This document shows, piece by piece, positions 54,111-64,000 of a stretch of DNA of 64,000 bases (positions are counted from its first letter, which is position 1; each line of letters starts with the position of its first letter). Under the pieces are notes generated by a model. It did no database searches. It was not told where the DNA came from and saw only the letters and a program-made list of their open reading frames with translations. This stretch comes from Diplolepis rosae (taxonomy: Eukaryota; Arthropoda; Insecta; Hymenoptera; Diplolepididae). The position numbers and the translations under genes are program-made. The stretch is taken from NCBI GenBank assembly GCA_030998225.1, contig JAPYXD010000716.1, positions 1,364,001 through 1,428,000 of the forward strand, written 5' to 3'.

Positions 54111-57100
54111 TTGCAATTGAGTAACATCATCCTGATAATTGCAATTGGGCATAATATGTGTAAAAATTATAAAATAAATGAGAATAATGGCAGCAGGCCT
54201 GAAATCCCGTTCTCTTGCGAGTCCAATTTATTTCTATCCTCATTACGAGTCATTATTGTTGCAACAGCCGATTGGTTTCGCAATAATGAGGTGAACTTTT
54301 AAGCCTGCGAACGGCCTTGCCTTTTGCATATGCCGGTAGGGTACGTACACACCGTGTGGGTGTCACTTACGTAGCTGCCTTGAAAAGCTTTTACCATTTG
54401 CACCTACATAGACACAGAGTAGACGGTTGCCAGGTGCTGCCATAAAATGAGAAAGCCTCCGTGAAAGACTCGTTGTAAATCTAAGCTAACTTAATCTCAT
54501 TACATCTTCCGATTCAGTTCCCATGCTTAATATTCATCAGGCCATAATTCACACCCACTAATTTTTACAAAATGGAAATAAATACTCATGTTTTTTTGTT
54601 TCATATTTTTAGAATGCATTAAAAATCCAACTCAACTGAATTTGAATTAATTCAATCAGATAAAATAAAATCAAATTCACTTAAAATATAATTAAATACG
54701 TAACTTGAAGCATTATTAATTTTCGGAAATAAGGCAAATGTTACTAACAATTTATTATATTCTCCTTCATTAATAATTATTTATTCAGAGAAAATATTCA
54801 TTTGTTGTCTTCTAGAACAGAAACTGTTCATTTTGAACAGATTAATCGTTAATTAAATTGAAATTTATAATGATTGAAATTAGAACAAGTAAATAATAGG
54901 CCAATGTAATTGTATTCGCTCTGGATACGTTTAATCAAGTCGGTTGATTTAATTAGCTTAAATCCTAGGCCATAACTAATTGCTCTCCCAACACGTACAA
55001 AATCGTGAAACCCCTTTTACTAAAAACTTTGAATTTCACCCGAGTAAATTTTGAAAGTTTCATTACTTGCGCGACAGGCGATTGCATACCGGAAACAAAT
55101 TTGGCGAGAAATCAAAATTTGACTAAAAACGAGAACAGTGTTCTACATCCGAGAAACATTATAAAGTGGGAATTTCATTATTGCGAGCACTCTTTGGCAA
55201 GTAATTTTTACGTTCTGTGATTGATTTTCTTGCAATCGACATCTGGCTGAATGCACAAAGTGGACTTGATTTTCGTGGACGAAAAATTTGACTGAGTCAC
55301 TTATAGAATTTAGAGTCAGAAATTCGGAGAAGAAATTGCGTGAGCCTGAAAGTTGCAGACGTGAATAAGTAGGGCAATAGAATATATTACGTTCGGGAAT
55401 TAATATTTGCTGGAGTTAATGAAATATTAGAAATATTAACTTTGAATTTAATTTCATTAAAATCACTCAATTTCATTGAATTTTATTAAATTTTTTCTTT
55501 ATTTCTTTTAATTTTGAATCTTTGGCCAATCTTCTTGGAATTCTTTAGAAGCTATTTGGAATTATCTCAATTCCGTTCAATTCTTCCAACTTTCTTCGAA
55601 TTTTATTAATTAATATTATTATCACTGAATTTTCAACCTTTATTGAATTTACTAAAATTTAATATTGGGATTTCTCCTTAAGGATCTTAATTCCTTTCGA
55701 TTCCTTTCAATTTTCTCGTATTGGTTTAAATTATTTTCAATTCTATTTTCATTGGAATCAAATCAGATAATTAGAAAATTTTCTCAACTTCTTCAAATTG
55801 AAATAATCTTTCAGGTATAGATTATAATTAAAAACTTAATTCTTAGATGAATACCTTCAAGAGACATTTTATTTTTAAAAAACTATATTGTTTAATTCTT
55901 GAAGCTTTTTTTGTGCCATTTACGTCAAGAAGGTTGGGTTTCGGAAAAAGGTTACGTGATCGTTGTTAGTGACACGCTCCACGGTTTGAAATTTCCAAAT
56001 AGATGATAATTTTATTTTACTTATTGTTGTCGAGGTAATTAGGAGCTATAAAGATAACTAATACAGGAAGAAGTGCAATTATCAAGACATGCCGCTGACA
56101 ACGAGACGTGGGTGGTGAAAAAGACATTCTGAATAAGGGTGGGACAAAAATAAATTGCAGAGTCAAATAATAAATTAACTTAAATAATAAATTAAAAACG
56201 ACAGTTTGTAAAATTATCCAATTGATCGATTTTTCATTACAACATTTTCAAAAACTATTTCAAATTTGACTATAAGTTAATGTCATTTTTTACGATAGAA
56301 TTTTTAAAACAACTCTCAGGAACAGAAAGTCACCCTGTATAGAGGGCCATCGAGCGATGGGACCCGATATTGTCTTTCTCTTAGTCACGCAATGCAGAAA
56401 TATTAAAATTCCGTGCTAGAGTGTGATATCGTTCAATTCGAATACTTTCTAACTCTTTTTTAGTAAATCCAAACCCGATTTCTGTGATATTTTATAATTT
56501 ATTTCCTGAAGTTGGAGGATACGGGAAACTATATTCTACCACAGAAAATAAATCCAAAGGACAAAAATAACAGAGTCTATATAATGTAAATAGTTGCTTT
56601 TAGTGGATAAAGCGGAATTAAGTTTAAAAAATAAGTTACCAATAAATTATAACACAATATGGATTTTCAAATTTAAACACTTATTAATAATTGTACCATT
56701 ATGATTCGAATTGTGAGATGAACTGTAATTAAAAATAAGTAGAAACATAAAAACAAAACGGGATGGAACGATTCTGAATTGAATCTAGAGTAGAACATTA
56801 AATCAGGTAAAGTCGATTGCAGATCGTGTGCATGTTGTAAATAATTTCAGATGCAAGTTAACGCAATAATGGAATTTATCAAACGGGAGCAATGGCCTCC
56901 CCTGACATTACGTGCAACCCTTTCAGTGGGGGGTAAACGTCCTCAGCAAAAAAGGAAAATAATTCCCATCGGTGGAATCAATATCGTCTTCATATTTAAC
57001 TCTTGGAAATCTGAATTTATATCTCACCAGGAGATAGCAATTTCTGATAATGAATTTCTAAGTTAATTAAAAATAGCCATTATTCACAAACATCTTTCAA

Positions 57101-57778
57101 ATTTTAAAGCAATATGTTTTGATCAAAAGTTTTTTTTTGTCGAATTCTCATTAATTAAGAATATTATTTTCCCTCATTAAGAGAATTATGAAAGTGAGTA
57201 AAAAAGATTTAGAAATAGGGAAGAATCTTCCTAATTTTATGTAATAATTGCTTCCTGCTCAATTTCGTATGTAACTCCCTCGTTAATTTTTAACGAAAAG
57301 AAAATGCTTGAGCGATGATATCAACTTTGCCTTCGGTTTCGGATTTTTTTATGCAAGTGCATTATTTCTTATAACGAAGGATTGGTTTGTCGGTACTTTA
57401 CGCTTTCTCTAAGAAATTTAAAAAAATTTTAATATGCGAGACTATTAAAGCGGACTTGCGAGCTGCGATTTAGAAATCCTCGTAAGCAGAGCGTACTACC
57501 CGTTAGAAAATATCCATATATGTGTGAAAAGGTAGCCGCGAAAAGTATTCATGTGAGTCGCAAGATAACCTCCTCATTAAAGAAACAGATTGTAGAAAAT
57601 CAGAACTTGCGAAATTTTACTGCGAAATCATTTTACATTCCTTAATTGAACTATTGTTAGTTGCAGAGATTGATTATTTAGAATTAAACCCTTCTAATTT
57701 CACATTATCTACAATTTACTTTTATTTCTATGTGATTGTGACCGATTACAGACGAATCACTGCTAACTTCAAGTGACT
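54111..57778. other. Mostly unique non-coding stretch
   Basis: No supported exon is seen. The part 54180-54480 is GC-richer and non-repetitive and is a candidate regulatory block. The part 55430-55800 is rich in AATTTCATTGAATTT words. An acceptor-like TTTCAG precedes an open frame at 56851-57066, but no good donor follows. Confidence 0.4.
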
Positions 57779-58240
57779 GCGAAGTAATTGCAATCAAGTT
57801 GAATTAATCGTAAATCATGAAAATTCTTGAAATTGACTTTTAGTTTATTGAGTAGATTTGAATGAGACTTTGGGTGATTTTTAGAGATTTCAAGTGATTG
57901 CGAAGAGATTAGAGCTGATTTTGACTAATTGCAGGTGAATATAGATGCAACTGAACGCATATCAATTCATGAAATCTGGAACTGATTTCGAGATTATTAA
58001 AATAGCTTTTAAAGAGAAGAAATAATGACGGAATCAGTTCCAAATTTCATGAATTGATTTGTAGTCAGTTGCATCTATATTCACCTGCAATTGATCAAAA
58101 TCAGCTCTAACCTCTTTGCAATCACTTGAAATCTCTAAAAATCACCCAAAGTCTCATCCAAATCTACTCAATAAACTAAAAGTCAAATTCAAGAATTTTC
58201 ATGATTTACGATTAATTCAACTTGATTGCAATTACTTCGC
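57779..58240. repeat. Inverted repeat, ~210-bp arms
   Basis: The left arm, about 57779-57987, begins GCGAAGTAATTGCAATCAAG. It is matched in reverse complement by about 58029-58240 with only a few mismatches, around a loop of about 40 bp. The arm sequence is also the unit of the direct tandem repeats that follow, so one unit has been inverted. Confidence 0.85.
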
Positions 58241-59420
58241 TGTCATTTCAAGTTGGATTATACAAATAGTTTTTAAAGAGCAGAAATTAAAATTGATTGA
58301 ATATCAGTCGTGATCACTTCAAAGTAATTCCACGTGATTGCGACCGATTACAGGTGATTACAGATTTTAACCAATTGCAGGTGAATATAGATGCAACTGA
58401 CTACAATTCAATTCATGAAATTTGGAACTGATTTAGAGATTATACAAATAGTTTTTAAAGAGCAGAAATTAAAATTGATTGAATATCAGTCGTGATCACT
58501 TCAAAGTAATTCCACGTGATTGCGACCGATTGCAGGTGATTACAGACAAATCACTGCCAACTTCAAGTGACTGCGAAGTAATTGCAATCAAGTTGAATTA
58601 ATCGTAAATCATGAAAATTCTTGAAATTGACTTTTAGATTATTGGGTAGATTTGGATGAGACTTTAAGTGATTTTTAGAGATTTCAAGTGATTTCGAAGA
58701 GATTAGAGCTGATTTTGAATAATTGCAAGAGAATATAGATTCAACTGACTACAAATCATTTCATGAAATTTGGATCTGGTTTCGAGATTATTGAAATAGT
58801 TTTTAAAGAGCAGAAACTAAAAGTGATTGAAAAGCAGTCGTGATCAATTGAAAGTAATTTCACGTGATTGCGACCGATTATAGGTGATTACAGACAAATC
58901 ACTGCCAACTTCAAGTGACTGCGAAGTAATTTCAATCAAGTTGAATTAATCGTAAATCATGAAAATTCTTGAAATTGACTTTTAGTTTATTGAGTAGATT
59001 TGGATGTGACTTTGGGTGATTTTTAGAGATTTCAAGTGATTGCGAAGAGATTAGAGCTGATTTTGAATAATTGCAAGAGAATATAGATTCAACTGACTAC
59101 AAATCATTTCATGAAATTTGGATCTGGTTTCGAGATTATTGAAATAGTTTTTAAAGAGCAGAAACTAAAAGTGATTGAAAAGCAGTCGTGATCAATTGAA
59201 AGTAATTTCACGTGATTGCGACCGATTATAGGTGATTACAGACAAATCACTGCCAACTTCAAGTGACTGCGAAGTAATTTCAATCAAGTTGAATTAATCG
59301 TAAATCATGAAAATTCTTGAAATTGACTTTTAGTTTATTGAGTAGATTTCGATGTGACTTTGGGTGATTTTTAGAGATTTCAAGTGATTGCGAAGAGATT
59401 GGAGCTGATTTTGACTAATG
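58241..59420. repeat. Tandem repeats, 348-bp unit (182-bp partial at start)
   Basis: The phrase GTGATTGCGACCGATT occurs near 58334, 58516, 58864 and 59212, giving steps of 182, 348 and 348 bp. Each full unit contains AATCACTGCCAACTTCAAGT, AAGTTGAATTAATCGTAAAT and GGTGATTTTTAGAGATTTCA. It is continuous with the inverted repeat before it. Confidence 0.85.
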
Positions 59421-60117
59421 GAAAATGGTCCCAAAGAAATCTGCATGATTCCAAGTGACTAGAAGTGATTACTTAGAAATTACAATTAATCAACTCCAAT
59501 TGCGAGTGATTTCAGCTAAAATATTAAAAACCAAATAAAATAAAAGTTATGAAAACCGCGTAAAATTTTTTTACATCGACAGGTAGGATTTCTTTCCTGT
59601 TTTTCGCGGAGAGGAAAATATGTTGTTGGCTTTGTTCGCGAGAGTGTAATTAATGTCGATGCAACGAATGCTCGTGCATAGGCGCACTTGTGAGTCGGCT
59701 CGCGCGAGTTTGTTATAATATAATGCGGTTTGTTAGGCACGGTGTAAGGTTACAAAAGACAACGCAAGTTATGAAAGACACCCCTGTACAAAAACCTGGA
59801 CCGCGTTACGCCACCTTCACTTCATCTTCGCACCTTCCACCTCCTCTTCCCATTCACATCCGCGTTGAATTACGTGATGATTTTTCCGGTTGCAAGGCCG
59901 TCTCTCTTTTCTGCAGTGAGTTTTCCTCTAATCTTCGCTCTTCAGCTTCCCAACCCTGTCCGCACACAGCAAAAGTCAAGTAGCCCTTTAATATTTTTTG
60001 CCCTACTCCGAATCTCATTACGCCAGGGATTTTTACTTATTCAGCACTAATGAGTCTGGGAGGAAAATTTGCCGATGTTTATTTAGAATTTTTTAAATTT
60101 TGTGCATCTGTATATAA
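59421..60117. other. GC-richer unique stretch
   Basis: The part 59570-60010 is clearly less AT-rich and non-repetitive. A plus-strand open frame at 59690-59983 runs into a pyrimidine-rich tract and lacks a recognisable domain. It could be a regulatory or untranslated region. Confidence 0.35.
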
Positions 60118-60121
60118 TTAA

Positions 60122-60815
60122 GGGGGGAGATATTTCTAGAGTTTTCAAAAAATCAAAAAATTTTTTTTTGCTCAAATCGATTGAAAAACTATTCAAAAAT
60201 ATAATCCCAAAGTTCTATTGGTAACCCGTAAGATGAATGGAACATATTTTTTCATGTACAAAAACTTTGAGGCTCGTTTTCTCGAAACTAACTTTTTTTA
60301 TCCGGCCGTCAAGATTGCGAGCAAACTATTCAACCGATTTACTTGAATGAAACGGTATTTTATAGATAATTCTATATTCAAGTGCGTGGTAGGGCGCTTT
60401 TTCCAGAAAAATAGTATTTCTACAGTTGTTTAACTATTTTCATGTCAAAAAACACGGGTAAAAATGGCACTTTTTCACGAAACGCATGAAAATATACCCA
60501 ATTTTTCGAAATTCTCAAAACCCCCAGCTATGCACTCGATAAAAGCTTTCCGATTTATAAAAAATGTTCTTTTATCGTTTCAGATGAAAAACCTAGCCAG
60601 GAAGTTGACGGCCGCAAAAAATGTTAGCAGCGACGCTATCGACGGTCCGTCATATTTCCGCCATTTTGTATTTTTCTATCATGAAAAAATTGTTTTTTTG
60701 AAGTTAAATAATGCCTTCTAATATATGCAAAAAATCCGGACTTGCTTCGTTTTCATTCTCCTAGAATGAAATTGAAAAAAACTGCTTTTTAAGGGTTCTA
60801 GAGGTATCTCCCCCC
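60122..60815. mobile_element. 694-bp element with GGGGGGAGATA ends, flanked by TTAA
   Basis: The left end GGGGGGAGATATTTCTAGAG faces an inverted right end, TCTAGAGGTATCTCCCCCC. TTAA lies on both sides (60118-60121 and 60816-60819). TTAA duplication occurs in the piggyBac and Kolobok groups; the G-rich terminus leans towards Kolobok-like MITEs, which is inference. A GCCGCAAAAAATG patch and CCGCCATTTTGTATTTTTCT inside recall the TGGCGGAC block of the foldback at 19600-20484. No transposase is seen. Confidence 0.8.
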
Positions 60816-60819
60816 TTAA

Positions 60820-61856
60820 TTATGAGATAAAGGATTTAAAAGTGACCATGCGGCCCTGATTTAAACGAAGCACGAGGACACGAGCCGGCGTATAAATCAT
60901 TCATCGTACGGGTTAATAATTGCTCGCGTAACCTGCAATCGTCGGAGAGTTTTTTCTTCCGTATTATGAAAGATAATGTCACGTTCAGTGAAACGTTTAC
61001 TGTGCGTTGCAAACCAGTTAAATGGACGTAAATTACAAAAAGCTGTCCAATGTTCTTGACCCTGCAATATTTATTTCTGTGCTTCAGACTCATTTAGTTT
61101 GAAGGATTGATTAAAAAATTATTTCGCTCACAAGAATCTTAGTATTAATTGAAGAAATTCTTCGGGTTTTAAAAGATACGTGTGAGGCTAATTAAAGTAC
61201 TTAGATGATTGTAATGAGTGGGCGATAGAACGCATGCCAGACGTAAAGAAAGCGTGAACTTTAATGATTTTACGTAGTTGTTAGCGACTTTATAAATTAG
61301 AATCATTACTCACAGTACGAACAACGCCTCGCGAAAGTTCCTTCCAATCATTAGTGTTTAGTGTACTTTAATCAGCTGTAATTCCAATCCTTATCAACAC
61401 ATATTATCAATCGTAATTATCGATGGAGAGTTAGAAATATATTATCCTATTCTCAATGTTCACGATGACGCTGATACTCGCGTAATATTTGATAAAATGA
61501 TTCTTGTCTTAAATATGATTAAAAAAAATTGATTAAGTAATTAATTCTATTTAAGCATACGAAAGAGAAATTCGGGAAATTAATAAGAATTTTTCAGGAA
61601 CTAGTCAGCTGCGAAATGGTAGTCTTATCAAGTTTTAAATTAGAATGCCTGAGTATAAACTGTCCAGGAACCCTATCAAAATCTTAGCTAGATGGTTTGG
61701 ATAGATTTTAGATAGTTATGAGTGTAATTACATAATTTTAGTCAATTCGCAGATACTTCTCACAGATGAGTGGCATTTTTTTACCTAGTAGTTCTAGTTA
61801 GAATCTAGATATCTGGACTTGGTAGTTGAAACATAGTTTTTAAATTATTTTCTCTC
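60820..61856. other. Unique non-coding stretch, GC-richer at 60840-61380
   Basis: No gene is recognised. The first half is non-repetitive and less AT-rich, and is a candidate conserved non-coding block. Confidence 0.35.
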
Positions 61857-61858
61857 AA

Positions 61859-62131
61859 CTCTCTAAATATGAATCAGTCAAAATCTATTGATTATCAGTG
61901 AAATTTGACTGATTCAAATAGCTAAAAAGAGATTACTGCGAATCAGTCAAATTTCACTGATTACTTTAGTGAAAAGTAACTGATTTAACAGTGGAAAATA
62001 TTGTTTTCACTAATTAAGCAGTGAAAATTAACTGATTTAACAGTGAAAAATATTGTTTCCACTGATGATTCAGTGAAAAGGCAAATCACTGATTCAATCA
62101 GTAAAAATTTGACTGATTCAGATTTAGAGAG
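61859..62131 (+). mobile_element. MITE, CTCTCTAAA family, flanked by AA
   Basis: A complete long copy with two AACTGATTTAACAGTG-type subunits. The flanking dinucleotides are AA on both sides (61857-61858 and 62132-62133), another non-TA site for this family. Confidence 0.88.
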
Positions 62132-62133
62132 AA

Positions 62134-64000
62134 GTGAACTCAATTTTTTCTTGTTCTGGAAGGCTTAATGCTACCTGATTTTTAGACATTTTTAATTTGA
62201 TTAGAGTGATCTGAAAAAGTGAAATGGCATAACTTAACAAATGTTCTAGTCATGCGTTGCGAGAGTGATTAAACCGATCACTATTGTCCGGTTTAGAGTC
62301 GCCTACACTATAGATGGAGTGGAATTGGCGCTGACAAAGAGAGTAAAGCAAAACAGACTCGAAGGTTTCAACGACCTCGCGGTACAAATTGACCGTTAAA
62401 GTGACCGGCTGTGCGAATAGTTAGAAGAAAGATCGTGAATTTTTATCGATCAATTTCGACCCGGCTAAGCGAATGGTCTTTGCTTAACGAATGAGTCGTA
62501 CGCACCTCGATTGGCGTGACACATAGTCTTAATTTGAAGAGTTATCAACGGTAGCGAGTTTGCATCATCGATCTACTGACTTATTACAATAGCCACTTTC
62601 TATTCACCAACACTGCGGTCATTCTTACAACAATTAATTTGCGACGTAAGAACCTGCATATGCGAATAAATAACTCGTATTTTTAAAATAAATATTGCTC
62701 GCGCTTTTCAATAATCGTAATCAATAAACACCCATGAAAGATAACGTTACTAAGAACCTGGTATTGCACCTCAGGATTGCCATAATTGCGATGAAAAGTC
62801 CTTGAGGTATGATAAGCGATAATTAGCAAAGTGAAAAAAGTATCGAATGGAGAAAATTTATTACGGCTGGCTTTGTTAATTTAATCTTTGCGAAATAAAG
62901 TTACTTAATGTTCCAATAAATTTCTTAGCCTCAAGCATTTTTATTATCGTTTCTTTATTTTTTATCATACTTGATGATATGTCTGATGATATGCTAGTAA
63001 AAACTAGACAGGGACTAGATAGGTTTCTCTCTGAACTTTGTTGCAGGAAAGGATCTTCAGGATTATGAATATATTTTATGCTACTTCACTATTTGAGATT
63101 TGTTCAAATTTGAGGAAGATAGTTTCTGGTGCGGCCCAGACTAGTACTTTATATTTGGGGTTGTTAAATAAAACCTATTTGATGAATTATTTCGGATGAT
63201 TTGTGCTTTACTGGTTGTAATTTAATTTTTTAATTCAAAATAAAAATACTGATTAGATACAAACTAGGACCCCTATTAAAATAAGGCAATCAGAACAATT
63301 TTTTATGAGTTGATGAACTGATAATAATTGTACTCTTGTTTTGTTCTGAGCAGTGTCAGACTAGTGATTCGAAAAATTGAAAGATAAGTTGCGATGGGTA
63401 TTTCATCGACCCAACGACCCACAACTAACGGTTCATTCGGATAGGAACTATGAATCGAGAGAAGAGTTTATTATTCTAGAGTAATTGCAAGCTCTTCGAG
63501 CAAGCTTGTTTATCGCCTTTTACTAGCGAGACCGACGCTTCAGGACTTCAGTTGATGACTTATGAAAAATATGAGGAGAAATTCTGTTTAATAAAAGAAA
63601 ATACTTTCATAATTTGGATACCTAATTTAAGAGGTTATTAATAAAACTTGGATTGAAAAGATAAAAAGTAGTTTGCGATGAGTAAAGAGAGGGTTTTACT
63701 CAAATTGGATAGAAATCAAAGAAGGAGGAAAGATGAAAGAAAAGCAAGGCCAGGCCTGGGTCATTGCCGTCAGGCGGGACTCGCAACTCGTCTTATACAG
63801 TTTATGTCCGTATCAACTTTCAATGTGTGCGTTTCGCTTATTTATACACTTGCAAGATAGTATTGGTTCTTATAATACGCAGATACTTATACTGAGTGTT
63901 TCCACATCTCAAGAAACTGAAAACATTCTTTCACAAATTTAAAAATTAGCTTATTTCCTCAACATAGGGTCAATAAGGGGCCAAGATCAATGTCCAATTT
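62134..64000. other. Unique non-coding stretch to window end
   Basis: No supported gene is seen. The part 62220-62680 is GC-richer and non-repetitive. Two overlapping 60-69-codon frames near 63678-63942 have no domain. Confidence 0.4.

Noticed and set aside
56851..57066. Plus-strand exon after a TTTCAG acceptor
   Set aside because: No convincing donor, no domain, and the frame becomes AT-rich quickly.

Overview
This window looks like non-coding DNA from a large eukaryotic, probably insect, genome. It is about two thirds A+T and gene-poor, with eukaryotic splice signals, an irritans-type mariner, many foldback/MITE elements and several kilobases of tandem repeats. I saw no bacterial-style operons, rRNA or CRISPR arrays. 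A hymenopteran is possible, but the sequence alone does not settle the order.

Coding content is thin. The best-supported piece is one long minus-strand exon (50257-52014) of an unrecognised, probably disordered S/T/R-rich protein. It carries five spaced RKW-type motifs, a proline tract, a CxCxxC cluster and a strong splice donor. Two weaker minus-strand exon candidates lie at 14776-15204 (an ATG-starting exon with a histidine-rich end and one in-frame TGA) and 36430-36555 (42 codons). All three end in phase 0 on the same strand, so they could belong to one long transcription unit whose introns fill the window. That link is inference. On the plus strand a THAP-type first exon (45938-46699) is split by a 586-bp foldback element.

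Layout: 1-16 kb is AT-rich and holds ten of the twelve copies, whole, partial or degenerate, of one MITE family (ends CTCTCTAAA), some nested or abutting. It also has a four-unit tandem array of another MITE (5.3-6.9 kb) and a pair of diverged foldback copies (13.4-14.7 kb). At 16.4-18.4 kb is a 2-kb near-palindromic element with a hAT-like MITE nested inside it. At 19.5-20.5 kb is a foldback element containing an inverted pair of tRNA-Thr-like sequences. Tandem arrays follow: about 337-bp units (21.8-23.7 kb), 209-bp units (26.2-30.3 kb), 295-bp units (33.4-36.3 kb) and 280/435-bp units in a higher-order arrangement (38.4-42.9 kb).

From 45.9 to 49.4 kb come the broken THAP exon, a 314-bp MITE flanked by TTAG, and a mariner whose transposase has one frameshift and one stop. 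The long coding exon follows. The last 12 kb hold degenerate repeats, a natural hairpin with 348-bp repeats, a TTAA-flanked foldback element and a last MITE copy, between moderately GC-richer unique stretches that could be regulatory.
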